This document shows positions 48,301-60,244 of a DNA stretch of 64,000 nucleotides, piece by piece. Every line of letters starts with the position of its first letter. Position 1 is the first letter of the stretch. The notes under the pieces were generated by a model. It was not told the DNA's origin. It was given only the letters and a program-made list of their open reading frames with translations, and made no database searches. The stretch is from Lytechinus pictus (Eukaryota; Echinodermata; Echinoidea; Temnopleuroida; Toxopneustidae), in assembly GCF_037042905.1 (NCBI RefSeq), contig NC_087247.1, positions 59,295,920 through 59,359,919 of the forward strand. The letters are read 5' to 3'. A program made the position numbers and the translations under genes.

Positions 48301-51300
48301 AGTCAAGTGGTGAGAGAGAAACAAGAACATTTATCTTGTAAGATAGAGCTGTCTAGTTTCTAGGCTGATTCAAATTGTATTTATATATTACATCACCATG
48401 ACATCATGGGCGAAGAACCCCGGGGGGGCCACTTACATTGACGAGTGGATACCATGCGAACCAAAAAAACATGTAATAAGGATATCTTTTTCAAGATAGG
48501 GCACGTTACGTACGTAACGTGATAAGGGTGACAAAAACACAAAAAATATTGAAAACAGGGTATCTATTTCGCCCGGAAAAATATACGTGTTTAGGGTCAA
48601 ATATGCGGGGATGATAAAAAAAATCTAAATGTTTTATAAAGGATGTCCTTTTTGCCCCAACACTACGTGTTTAGAGTCCGATTTGCGCGAGGTGTGGAAG
48701 GCGGGGCCGTACTAAACCAAAATAATGGTGTCTAAAGGTAAAACCGATGACCGACGGACGCGTGACATAACAATGAAATATCTATGTACTTGTTTAGGGG
48801 TTCATTTCAGGGAATACTTGCTAAGAGTATCGTTTTGTTTCCAATACTTGTTAAGGGGTGCATTTTCAGAATATGGAAAATACATCGCTGTACTTGTTTA
48901 GGGGCTCAGTTCTGGGAATACCTGCCAATAGTATTTGTTCCCAATACTTGTTAAGGGTAGGGTTTCACACGCCAATACTTGTTAAGGGGTGCATTTTCAG
49001 AATATGGAAAATACGTGTTTAGGGTGCTTTTCAAGACCCCGTGGTCGCGCATGGTATCCACTCGTAAATGGAAATGGCCCCCCCGGGCGAAGAACTAATC
49101 CTATGATTTATTACTTTGTTTCAGCTGTTGAACGGGCATATGCCATTGCTCAACAAGCTGATGTGATAGCTGCCTTAACCCTTGAGGTCTTGAAAGGAAC
49201 AACCACTGCCTTTGATAGTTGTAAGTTGAGTAATTATGTCATCCATAGTCTAATACTTGTGATATATACACATAATATATTATACTCTATGCTGCTAACC
49301 AGAAGATCATATATGCATTTCATTCAAGGCCTTGTAGATTAGGTGAGATAAATAAGGTCAATGTATATCTTCCTCACTTTTGTTGTTTGAAGGTTTGCAT
49401 GGTGGTATGTACAATCGCTGATGTGGTTTACGGTACACCATGTGAAGTGTTATAGAAACAGTGGATAGAAGGAGAGAAGAAATGGATAGGCGAGAAAGTG
49501 GAGATTTGAGAGAAGAGTATTCTTTCTTGAAAGTCAACCTGCCCGAAACGTCGAGTCTTTCTACTACTCATCATCTCTACTCGCCGACTCAAGCCAGCAT
49601 CTCCTCATTAGCTCTACGACTCAAGCTGTTCTCAACTCATCAATCTTTCCTGGTTTACAGTCCTTTTCAGGACTACTTTCAAGAAAGAATACTCTACTCT
49701 CAAATCTCCACTTTCTCGCCTATCCATTTCTTCTCTCCTTCTATCCACTGTTTCTATAACACTTCACATGGTGTACCGTAAACCACATCAGCGATTCCTC
49801 ACTTTTGTATTAAAGTGTGAAATAATGGGTGTTTATATTTGGTTTTGTTTTAATGACAAAATTGTTTTGTTTATACTGTTGTTTTTACACTAACATACCG
49901 TTTCTAGATGTTTCATATTTCTATTTTTGTCAGGTGGAAAGGGGGAGCGGTGTCGTATATTTTCACTCTTTGTTTACAGTACTTATTTTTCCATTTCCCA
50001 CCTTATTAATTGACAAAAAAAGCCTAAAAAGCTATCAATCTACTATTCCTAAACCTTTTCAGGTATTCATCGTGCCAGACCTCACAAGGGACAGAGATTG
50101 GTTGCTAAACGATTCCAATCTATACTTCATTCTGATGTTCATCCATCAGAGATAGCTATCAGCCATCGGTTCTGTGATCGGGTCCAGGATGCATACACCC
50201 TCAGATGCTGCCCTCAGGTATGGTTGCTATGGTTACCAACAGGTCTGATGCATTACGGGTCAACAAATTCAGACTTGGTAGAATTATATTTCAGAATTTA
50301 TAGACTCAGATTAGCTGAGAACACTAGTATAACATGAAAAGTATTGATTATAAAATCCTTGAGAATTCAGAATAATTGTTATTTACTGACACTTCAAAAA
50401 AAGAAATTTATTGAACAAATCAAGTTGAAGTAAAAATAATGCAAATCAACAAAAAAATTGTTTTATTTCAATGAAAAAGGCATAGTATGTGTCACAAGTC
50501 CTTTTTGATCTTATAGTGAAGGTGTATGTTGTCAATAATAAATTCATATTTTTCTGCTGTCTATTTGTCACAGGTTCATGGAGTGGTGTGGGATACAATT
50601 GAATTTGTCAAAGGCATCTTGACTACTGAGATGAATAGTGCTACTGATAATCCTGTATCCTTTAAAGTCAAAGACGAGTCCCATATCCAATTACTTGTAA
50701 ATATTGTGATATTGTATGATAAGTAAAGTAATAAAAAGTATTATTAAAAAATAAATCTACCTAGAACCAGAAAAAATATAATACACCTGAACAATACAAT
50801 GTATATATCCAATGTTAGCCTCATTGATTGATCAAATGAGTTAATTGAGCTTTTATTTAACCTGTAATTATATGGCAAATGAGAGTTATTTCCTGAGTAG
50901 TGTCAATGATCAGATGGTTTTTGCAGACCAACATGAAATCTTGTCTGCAGGTAACTTCCATGGAGAGTATCCAGCCAAGGTGAGAAATCATCCAGTAATA
51001 CTGTATGTATTCTTAACATGTTATCTCATAAACCATTATTTGCATACAGTGGAGTGATGCATTAGAAAGCTCCAATTCAATTTACAAATGGCACTTGCTA
51101 AATGTGGAAGAGAAAAATCGTTTTAATGGTATATTTTCAAATCATGACCCTTTTGTTTATTTACCAACACCAGAATCAGATCAGAGTTCGTGAGAATTCC
51201 ATCAAAGTTTATGCCATATTTTCTATATGTACATGTAGTCTGTATGTTCTGTGAGGTGCTCCGAAGCACTTGGTGTGACTTGAAATAATATTTAATGCAA

Positions 51301-54300
51301 ATGCACATGATATTCAACACATATTACCTCATAGTCACATGCATCCCCTTAACATCTTGTCAATGATATGTATACTGCTACCAATAGGGATTAAAGTGCA
51401 AATTTATTTATGCTCATTCTTTGTGAGACACATTCTGATAACATTTTGAAAGTTCTCATCTCTAGAATGTAAATGATGTGATATATTTGTCATGATACAG
51501 GTACTGGACTATCTTGCTATTGGGATCCATGAACTGGCAAGCATTAGTGAACGTCGTATTGAGAGACTTGTCAACCCTCGTAAGCTGCTAACTTTCTTCC
51601 ATTACACTACAATAAAACACAATTATAAACTGTTGAAAATATCAATATGAGCCCCAAAATACAAATACAATTTGATGGTTGTGACTCTTTGAGTGCGATA
51701 TGCCAAAAATGATGTGACACAGGCAGGATTTTTAAAGGTCAAGTCCACCCCAGAAAAATGTTGATTTGAATAGATAGAGAAAAATCCAATAAGCATTATG
51801 CTGAAAATTTCATCAAAATCGGGTGTAAAATAAGTAGGTTATGATATTTTTAACTTTCGCTTATTTTTCACAAAACAGTGATATGCACAGCTCAGTGACA
51901 TGCAAATGAGACAGTCGATGATGTCCCTCACTCACTATTTCTTTTGTTTTTTATTGTTTGAATTACACAATATTTCATTTTTACAGATATGACAATAAGG
52001 ACTAACTTGATTGAACCATATAGTATTAAACAATGCTAATTGCACATGTTCAAGGAGGAATTCATTGTCGTTTCACACAACAACAGGGAGAAAATTTGAA
52101 TATTACATATTTCATATAATAAAATACAAAAGAAATAGTGAGTCAGTGATGTCATCAGTCTCCTCATTTACATACCGACAAGGATGTGAATATAACTGTT
52201 TTGTGAAATAAAGTGAAACTTTAAAATGTCATAACTTTCTTATTTCAAATCCGATTTTGATGAAATTTAGTGTTATGCTTGTTGGATTTTTCTCTTTTTA
52301 TTCAAATCAACTTTTTGTTGGGGTGGACTTGTCTAAGCGGAGCATAAAGAGTTAAAGGTACAAGATTATATTTCCACACTATTATAAAAAATTCCTTTCC
52401 AAATCCAATTCTCCTCGGGATTCCCTACATAAGGACTATTACTAATAATACATAACATTTATAAGGCGCTTACTACTAGTGTTTCTAAGTGCACTGTGTT
52501 CTGTTTATGGTTTGTACTTGGGATTAAAGAAAAGAAATAACAAAAAATATGACAGGGGAAAATGACACAGCTAATGCAACTATACTACTAATCAAAATAC
52601 TTTGTAGAGGTTCGAGGTTTAGGAGTTAACTGCATTATAGACGATGAACGGAGACTGAGAGGTCTTGAGGAAGTACTAGAGCGTAAAGAAATGAGATCTG
52701 TAAGATATTTTGGGGATTGGCCATTGATAATTTTTTAGGTGAGAAGAACTTTGAAAGAGATATAGTGATGTATAGGGAGCCAAATGAAGAGAACGCAGAA
52801 TTGGAAGTATGTGCTCGGATTTCCTACTGAGAGAAACTAATCTAGCAGCAGAGTTTTGAACCCGTTTAAGTGGAACTATTCCCCCTTTGATATTTCAGTA
52901 AAAGATGAAGCTTTGACTCTAATGAAATCTCATTCTTTCTTTCTCCCTATCTAATAGATCTGAGTGAGCTTCCTGCTTTCTTGACCAAAGAAGCAGGTCT
53001 TAATTCAGGTTTCATGATCGCACACTGCACTGCAGCAGCATTGGGTAAGTTTTCATTGCAATCCCTTTTGATTTTGTTAACTGATTTACTTCTGTAATGT
53101 ATTTCAGAAACATGTGTGAACCACAAACTTCTTTAACTACCATATCAACAATTATATGAACTTATTTCTTTACACCTCTCTGTATATCTGCCTTCTTCTT
53201 ACCTTCTCCTTTAATATAATGCTGAAGCTAAATAATATAGTTTGCTGTAATTAACTGAAATAACCAAAATAATGATAACTTGATACAATGCTATCATACA
53301 AGCACGCAAGCTGAAAGATGTGTACATGTAGTACGAGAATGACTTTTTCAGCTGTTTCTTAATATGAATGCGAGGGCATTTGAAGAAAAGTCCTTGGAAA
53401 TAAGTTGTCCTTCTATAATATTCTACCTTAATTCATGAAAAACACCATAGCTCATAATATTCATTTTCATTTCTCCTTTGATTGGTATAACTCCTTCTAT
53501 TTGTGCTCCCACAGTATCAGAGAACAAGGTATTGACTCACCCAAGCTCAGTTGATTCTCTATCTACCAGTGCTGCTCAGGAGGATCATGTCTCTATGGGA
53601 GGTTTTGCTGCGAGAAAGTGTCTTGAAGTTGTTGAGCATGTTGAACAAGGTGACCAAACTTTATCAAAATTTTTCAATTTAAGTAGGGACAGTTCCAGAA
53701 TTTTTCAAAAGGGGGGACACATTTTCTGAGGAAAAATTAGACAGGCAAAAAAAAAGGTCTCTCTCAAAAGGTGGGGGGGGGGGGCACACTTCTGTTTCAA
53801 TGGCATTTTTACCTTTAGGATCTAGAAGATGACAGACATTCTTATTTAAGTTAAACTTGCATAAGAATAACATTTGACTGATATTCTGTTGACCCTCTTA
53901 AAATTCATATTGCCATGTACAAACTGAAGTGTTCCAGTTGTCAAATTTAAGAAATCCTAACATGGACATGTACCAAACATAAGATTTATCTTAAAATCTA
54001 AATTAGCTTGCTTTTGCCCATGTGGGGAAAGTTTGTGATTTGTAGTTAATTTGTTTTTTTTTTTAAAGACTTTAACTTCCTCCTCCTTTTCTCCCATATG
54101 ATCTGCCACTTCGCAGCATGTACATACATGTATAGCTGAAATCACACGTGACTAAACTAAGCATACCAGAGGAAACCCAGAAACAAAACCAGTTCTTATA
54201 GAACTGCAATCTGGCAAATGATAGGCATTCATTTTATGACGATGATTCCATTAATGATATTGAATGTTAATTAAATCCTAACAGTACTTGCAATTGAGCT

Positions 54301-55566
54301 GATGTGTGCCTGTCAGGGTATAGAATTCCTGCGACCACTGACCAGCACTGCACCTCTGGAGGCTGTTCACAAGCTGGTTAGGAGCGTTGTCCCGTAAGTT
54401 TTTTTTTTTTTACATCTTTTACACCTTTTATGAAGAAAAGTTGAGTTAGCATGACTTAAGAAATAAAAATGAAATTTCAAATTTTTTTTTTTAGGAGGGG
54501 GGGGAGGGGGTGATCTACATTTCTGACTTTTACTTATAGTGACAAACTTTAGCAGATATCCACAACAGACATAAGAAACGTCGCAAGTTTTTTACCTTTT
54601 CAGCTGGGTTCACAAGTTGATGATTATGGTTTTCTGTTATTTTCAGTATTAGGCAACTGTTTTATCTAGTTCACATTCAGAAACCGATAAATATAACCTC
54701 TATGACCAATCAATACTGGTAAGCTATTGAGATGCACTGGTAAAAAGTTGTCAGCTTTATGACTGATCTTTTACTGGTTACCTTCAATTTCATCTGACTT
54801 TCATTGAATCATTCTGCAGATTGTGCATATACAATATATTAATATATATATAGTTTTATTCATATATTTGTTCAGAAATATAAAACTGCTAATTACACCC
54901 AGATAGTTTAAATGAATTTGTTTGTGGTCTCTTTGGCTGTGTCTCTTTATTCATCTGTCTGTGGGCCTATCTCTGTCTCTGATTGTCTATCTCTCTATAT
55001 TTACCCTCTATTTCTCTCAATAGACCTCTCGAGCGTGACCGTCATCTTTCACCCGACATGGAAGTCATTACCAACCTACTCCGAGAAAATAAGGTAACAA
55101 TTATTCATTCTATAACACCCCTACAACTCTCCTAAGTTTGTTCAGGTGCAGTAACCGTTACAAAATTAGTCCATACTACTAGTATAAGAGACCTATAGGC
55201 CTAGGTGTATATTGACTGATAATTTGCAACAAACTGAGAAAGGTTAAGATTGAATCTCATTTTTAAAGATTGATTTAGTACTCCTTTTGCAATTGATTCT
55301 CCATTACCTCATACAAATAGAATTGGTATACACTGATATTTGATACCTTGATTCCCTTCATTCTGTTATGGTATTGAATTACAATAAGGATTTTCTTATT
55401 TTGATTGTAGGTTTGGGAGGTGGTGAAACCATACATGGATACTTACGAGTCTGAACAGCTTAAAGAGACCAAGGTCCATTCCCCAACATCTAGCATTCTT
55501 GGGAAAACTACTCGTTCTAACAAACGTAAGCGAACCAAGAGTTTCAGCAAAGCAGAAAAGGCCTGA
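39087..55566 (+). CDS. HAL: Histidine ammonia-lyase (histidase), complete, 19 exons, 653 residues
   Basis: Converts L-histidine to trans-urocanate and ammonia, the first step of histidine breakdown, in the cytosol as a tetramer. Exons: 39087-39312, 40913-40995, 43569-43643, 44864-44936, 45235-45301, 45815-45978, 46439-46578, 46859-46906, 47398-47449, 49125-49220, 50063-50217, 50574-50654, 50914-50979, 51501-51579, 52958-53044, 53515-53649, 54285-54393, 55024-55093, 55411-55566. All phases join; 653 residues against 657 in human. ATG 39,087 has A at -3 and an in-frame upstream stop. VRGEW opens the animal-type N-terminal domain. The MIO triad Ala244-Ser245-Gly246 lies in [15 protein letters not shown]. 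Tyr155, His185, Asn298, Gln383, Tyr386, Arg389, Phe435 and Glu520 match the bacterial active-site set in order and near-identical spacing. The 3' end of intron 1 is the least certain boundary. Introns 2 and 12 look U12-type. The C-terminal tail is unusually basic. Confidence 0.97.
39409..39824. mobile_element. Fold-back MITE in HAL intron 1
   Basis: The left segment GTTCTCCTTGACGAAAAG followed by TTATTGTAAAAA is mirrored on the right by an inverted GTTCACCCTGACAAAAATG and TTATTGTAAAAA. The inverted similarity continues inward through an AATATTGGT word and a TCCATTAAAT-like word. AT-rich, no ORF. Confidence 0.6.
40996..43568 (+). other. HAL intron 2, U12-type (minor spliceosome) candidate
   Basis: The 5' splice site reads GTATCCTTA, matching the U12-type consensus RTATCCTTT at eight of nine positions. 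The branch-site word TTCCTTAA (43,544-43,551) matches the TTCCTTRAY core and its second A lies 17 bases from the AG end, inside the 10-20 window of U12-type introns. Phase 0, 2,573 bases. The interior contains a diverged single arm of the 49.4-kb fold-back (about 42,625-42,780) and CA/TA microsatellite at 42,349-42,386. Confidence 0.85.
43693..44534 (+). mobile_element. DR1-carrying element, copy in HAL intron 3
   Basis: Hairpin GTCTCGCCTGCATAGCAG...GCGAGAC at 43,693-43,718, the terminal inverted copy ATGCAGGCGAGAC at 44,502-44,514, and the CCACTTG tail ending at 44,534. Interior units as in the other copies, with a perfect DR1 (AGGTCAAAGGTCA) at 44,081-44,093 and an imperfect one near 44,241. 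It starts 50 bases after exon 3 of HAL and is in the sense orientation. Confidence 0.9.
46480..46488 (+). other. HAL: MIO prosthetic-group triad of HAL (Ala-Ser-Gly)
   Basis: GCT AGC GGT encodes Ala244-Ser245-Gly246. In this enzyme family these three residues cyclise and dehydrate by themselves to form the electrophilic MIO group that attacks the substrate. The triad sits within exon 7 (46,439-46,578), flanked by GTVG and [11 protein letters not shown], the most conserved stretch of aromatic amino-acid lyases. Confidence 0.97.
48419..49087. mobile_element. hAT-like MITE, copy 3, in HAL intron 9 (8-bp TSD CGAAGAAC)
   Basis: Ends CCCGGGGGGGCCACTT and AAATGGCCCCCCCCGGG, with perfect direct repeats CGAAGAAC at 48,411-48,418 and 49,088-49,095. 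The interior carries an extra tandem unit of the CTTGTTAAGGGGTGCATTTT module compared with copy 1, explaining its greater length (669 against 530). The right target duplication lies 29 bases before exon 10. Confidence 0.9.
49413..49796. repeat. Fold-back with 122-bp arms, one mismatch, in HAL intron 10
   Basis: The left arm 49,413-49,534 begins AATCGCTGATGTGGTTTACG. The right arm 49,675-49,796 is its reverse complement with a single base difference. The 140-base spacer contains CCTGCCCGAAACGTCGAG. The 106-residue open frame through it has no recognised domain. A diverged single arm lies at about 42,625-42,780, so this is a repeat family. Confidence 0.95.
50655..50913 (+). other. HAL intron 12, U12-type (minor spliceosome) candidate
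   Basis: The 5' splice site GTATCCTTT is a perfect match to the U12-type consensus. TTCCTGAG (50,890-50,897) resembles the TTCCTTRAY branch site and its A is 17 bases from the AG end, the same distance as in intron 2. No pyrimidine tract separates branch site and acceptor, as expected for this class. The intron is 259 bases, phase 0, between the codons for NSATDNP and MVFAD. Confidence 0.9.
51735..52333. mobile_element. Palindromic 0.6-kb MITE, copy B, in HAL intron 14
   Basis: AAGGTCAAGTCCACCCC at the left and GGGGTGGACTTGTC at the right, with most of the length folding back on itself. Highly similar to copy A at 22,828-23,424. The rest of this intron (52,334-52,957) has AAGGCGCTTAC-type and GTATAGGGAGCCAAATGAAG-type words that look repetitive but cannot be assigned. 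Confidence 0.8.
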
Positions 55567-55696
55567 AAGACGGAGACAGATATCATGCCATGTCTAAAAC
55601 CATGTTTCATCAGATATTTGACATGGCATTGATAGTAAAGACACATTCCTGTACTTCAATAATTTGCTGTTTTTTAAATGTATCATCTTTGTAAGA

Positions 55697-55702
55697 AATA
55701 AA
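55697..55702 (+). terminator. HAL: Polyadenylation signal of HAL
   Basis: AATAAA 131 bases after the stop codon, followed about 25 bases later by a GT/T-rich stretch (CCGTGTGGTTTTTGT), the usual downstream element. This gives a short 3' UTR of roughly 150 bases. A second AATAAA lies near 55,871. Confidence 0.75.
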
Positions 55703-55739
55703 CTCCCTGTCCATAACTTCTCTTCCGTGTGGTTTTTGT

Positions 55740-58700
55740 CCATCATTAAAATGCATGTAACAAGATTGGTTTACCTTAATGTCTTCCAATTCATGTTATG
55801 GATAAAAGCATGCTGCCAAAGAAGTATATTGTGATTTTTCTCTTCCAAAAATGTATTGTAAATTTGCAATAATAAATGTTTATAAAAGAACAAGGCTGAA
55901 GAATTGGCTGAAAACAAGTTCAGGTGTAAATAGAAGGCTGAAAAATAATGTATGATGGCTGAAAACAAGTACAGGTGTAAATAGAAGGCTAAAAATATAA
56001 TGTATGATGCCTGAAAACAAGTTCAGGTGTAAATAGAAGGCTGAAAACAAATGCGGGTGTACAGAGAAAGCTTGAAAAATAATGTAAGATGGCTGAAAAC
56101 AAGTACAGGTGTACATAGAAGGCTGAAAAAAATGTACGAAAACCATGTGTAGCAAAGAATGTTTGAAATTTTTTGAGGAAATATTTTCATTTTGTTCGAC
56201 ATTTCGTCTAGAAATATATCTGAATATTTAAATTCTTAGGCTTAGGATCGAGGAATAAGCTGAAGTTGAGTATGTGTGCAGAAAAGCTTGAAATTAATTT
56301 AGGAAACCTATTAGATTATGTAGTACAAGATTTTCATGATTTATTTTGCTTAAATTGGCTGATTGATTGCTTGACAATTGCATTTTTTAGAGGTTAATTT
56401 TATATATTGATAAAGGATATGAAAAATCAAACTAAGAACAAAAACAATGCAGAGCTATTAGTGATAAAAACATGTTTATTTCTCCTTTACTGTGAAATCC
56501 TAGACCTGCCACTGATGTATCATTACTATATACTGTATTCATGTGAATAAAAATTGCAAAACACAGCAAGTTGAAATATGGATTGATGCTTATAAAATTC
56601 CATTATCATCATTAAGTTATGTAATTATAAAATGCATTATTTGTCTCATATGTCTATTGATTGTTTGAAAATTGTTATAACACTCCTAATTTTAGCAGTG
56701 CAGTGATTGGTTAAAATGAGTCATCTCCATTGAAAATGTCTCTAAATATGGGGGGGGATGTAAACAAATCAATGGCTTGTGGAGAAAATTATCTGAAACG
56801 AAAGTGAGTTTTGAAGGACAATTTCTAGGATTTCCATTGATCATTTAAGGATGGTTTAAGGGAGATTTAGTGTTAGGAAGAAGTGGGGCCTATAGCAGTT
56901 GAAATATTACTACCTTTATATCATGTACTTGTTAATGTATAATCATATTAACAGTTGGCTTTCAGATAGATTCTCTTCACTGAAATTTTGAAAGTATAAT
57001 TGAAATAAAATTACTGTCCAAATTAGATTATTTGAACTACCATTTTCGTTAATGTTTTGAATGTGCTTTAGTGTGTTCCTGTTTTTAAGAGGTTAATTTG
57101 TTATTCGATATAACATTTTTTTTTTTTTTTTTTCTAGCTTTAATATATTTTTTATTGAATTCATCCAACCTCAAAAGTGAATGGGCGAGTTTCATGAAGA
57201 TGACCAAGTCAATGTAGGGCTAAAACAAACTTCATATCTAGGGTCTGTTTATTTGTAAATATTCTTTTGAAACGTGAACTGGCGGTCATTTTAAAGCTTG
57301 ATTATTTCCTTGAATGTGCGTACATATGCACATTCCAAAATCACATTTTTATGAAAATGAAATGAAAATGAAAATCTATAATTTATTGTTCGAAATAGAC
57401 ATGAAATTAAATACTCCGAAAATTTGCTTTGCCCAATTGATTGTGGGCCCGGCAGCCGCTGTTATCAATTGAAGATTTTAATCAACTTGTATTCGTTCAT
57501 TCAAGTTTAAGTGCTTTCCTGTTTATTTTCCTTGAACGATTTTTCAGCATTCAGTATGTTACAAATTATGAATTGTATTCAAGAAATCTGTATTCAAAGT
57601 TGTGTGTCAACAAAGATCATTTGATGTGAATTATATTCTTTCAATTTCAAAATATTCAGCAACTCATCACGTTTCCATTGTCGTGTTTTCTCATGTGATA
57701 TAAAACGGTCTAAGACCAAGTTTCCTGATGTCAAAATCCAATTACGTCAGGTTTGATTCAGCAATAGAATGAGAGCTTGGGTGCTTTCCTTTTTCAACAA
57801 AAAGAAGCCTCACACGTTGAACACATTTTCATTTACTGTAAATTACATCTGGATTTAAGTTGAAAAAAGATTGTTTTAAGTCTCACATACGTCATATTTC
57901 TCCCAAATCAAACAAGATTTTCATTTTGCCCAAGTTATATGGCCCCAGCAGAGTTACCTAAAGAGGGTCAACACAAACATGAAAAAGAAAGATGTGTACA
58001 TTACCTTAGCATGTCTCCATGTGCTTTAGGATGTAAAAAGATAATTTAGTAACAGAGAGAGATCAGCCTGGCATTACATTGGTTTAAATAGAGGCAGATG
58101 AATGCAACATATTCACAGAGTTTTGCTGAAAATCAAAGAATTATAGGGTGGTGTTTCATAATCCTGCTCAAAGACCTGAACCATATCTGGTGACCTTTTT
58201 TTTTGTGCCATATCTGATTCGCAACCATTTTCATACCCATCAGCTAAATTAGAAGTCAAATCTTCACAAGAATCTCAACATTTATGTTTTTATATTGTAA
58301 AATTTGATTACAGAGAGAGGAATTCACTCATACAATCAGGGGGAACCTGCGATAGATCATTAAGCACAGGAACAGGTCTATAGTTTGTTCATTGGTGGAA
58401 CTTGTGAACAGCTTTATGGCAACTTCCCTCAGAGTTATGAATTTCCTGACATTTTCTTAAATTTACATTTATCTCCAGATATAAAATCCACACATTTGAA
58501 TTTCATCAGAAAGTTTGAGATAATTTTTTATGTGCATTGTCACTTCACAATCAGTTGGAAATTCAGTTTACTGATGTTTATATTGAATGTAAGAATTATT
58601 GTTAATGGACAGGTTGTTATTAATACCACAACAAAAGAAATATTGACACCATTGAAATACGGTTTGTCATGTTTTAATCCCAAATTGGAAGCACAGCAAT

Positions 58701-59780
58701 GTAAATCAGATTTACTTTACATTTTGTAAGTACACTTTATATTATTTCAAGAATTTTCATGGATATGGAATATACACAAGAACTATTTTCATTTAATAAA
58801 GGGCAGTATGAAATGGCAGTTTCTCTAAATTTGCACTACTTCCAAGATACAAAACAAAATTAACAAAGTAGAAATAATGAATATTGAAAACTGGGATCAG
58901 AGAGGTAACCCTCATAGAGCCTCAAAAGGATTCATTTACATGTATTTATTGATAAGTACACTAATCAGTATTTCAGTATTACATACAATTACTATTCTCA
59001 GTAGTATCGATCAGTTCATTAGTAAATTGCACCGCTTAAACAGCCTTAATACAAAACAGGACTAGCCCTACTCATTTATTCAAAAGATTACATAACTCAC
59101 TGCAACGAAAATAGGGCTTTATACCAATGAATACTAATATGCAAATATCATTGACTCATCTCCTTCGTCATTACTTGATAGCATATCTTTGCTGTTTCAA
59201 AAATAAAATGTGTACACCTCCCCATCTCTTTTTTGTCAAAATGAGTTAACAGTCAAATGTATTCTGCAAATATCTTGAAGTTTCTTTGAGCTTACTTGGA
59301 ACAGTAAATTCACTCAATACATCAGAAAAAATGTATATTTAATATATTACAAAACAATCATACATAATCAGTGTTTTATATATTCAAAGGCACTTTCAGG
59401 TTTAGAAATTGTAGTTTTCATTCCGAAAAGCTATTAGATTTATGTGAAAATGAAATAAACACTGACCTCTCAAATTTAATTCTAGATTATCATTTATGTT
59501 GGCACTCAATATTCAGCCAGCTGTCAGTAATAAGCTTACTATCTGTGTAATACTAAAATGTACTTTTCTAGAATATGTAAGAACACAAGCATTACATATT
59601 ACCAAATATTCAATTCTAAATATACATATAAATTTGATCATCCATACAAACATAATTTGGTAGATTAACAAAATGACTTGATTGTCATTAAACTAAAGGA
59701 ATGTGTCAATATGAAAGTCATTACAATACATTATTTACATTAAAAACAAAAATGCAGTTTTATCAAACCACTATCCCTTT
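55740..59780. other. Convergent intergenic region between HAL and UROC1
   Basis: AT-rich. It holds a tandem array directly downstream of HAL (55,890-56,140), a poly-T run near 57,120 and AT-rich DNA up to 59,780. I see no gene: the longest frame (58,385-58,729, 114 codons) has no recognisable domain and no splice partners. Confidence 0.6.
55890..56140 (+). repeat. Tandem repeat, about 60-65-bp period, downstream of HAL
   Basis: About four imperfect units, each with GGCTGAAAACAAGT, CAGGTGTAAATAGAAGGCTG and AAAATAATGTATGATG words. The minus-strand frame reading FSAFYLHLNLFSA is an artefact of the repeat. Confidence 0.85.
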
Positions 59781-59787
59781 GTCCACA

Positions 59788-59793
59788 TTTATT
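59788..59793 (-). terminator. UROC1: Candidate polyadenylation signal of UROC1
   Basis: AATAAA on the minus strand about 450 bases after the UROC1 stop, followed on that strand by a T-rich stretch. It is the first canonical hexamer I found after the stop; unconfirmed. Confidence 0.4.
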
Positions 59794-60244
59794 ACATTCA
59801 ATGCTAAGTATAATCTAATTAAAAAAGAAAAAGCAAAGGGAAATTATACATATCGACGGTGATAGCACTCAATGCAGTACATGAATATGGTATTTCACCT
59901 CTTTAATCACACTACATGTACATGTAGTTTAATGCTGTTTAACTCAAACCTATCAGCCTTTTTGTCATTGTTAAAAGAAATATTGGAATGAAACAAGTCT
60001 TGAAGAGAAATAAAACAATACAAAAACCAACACACACATATGATAAGTTTTGCTCTGAAGAGTCTTTTCATCCAACCACCCCCCCCCCCAAAAAAAAAAC
60101 AACTCTTGGACACAGGATATCAAGATGCCGTATCAGAAATTCAGAAGTATCATACATATAAGTTCAAAATAGAAACCATAACCAGTGTATTTCTAAAAGG
60201 GAGGTTAAGTTCCAGCGACATAGACAGCATCTAATCTTCTATTC

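Noticed and set aside
49461-49781. 106-codon frame inside HAL intron 10
   Set aside because: It is the fold-back repeat; both arms supply the residues.
58385-58729. 114-codon frame in the HAL-UROC1 gap
   Set aside because: No recognisable motif, AT-driven composition, no good splice partners; treated as chance.
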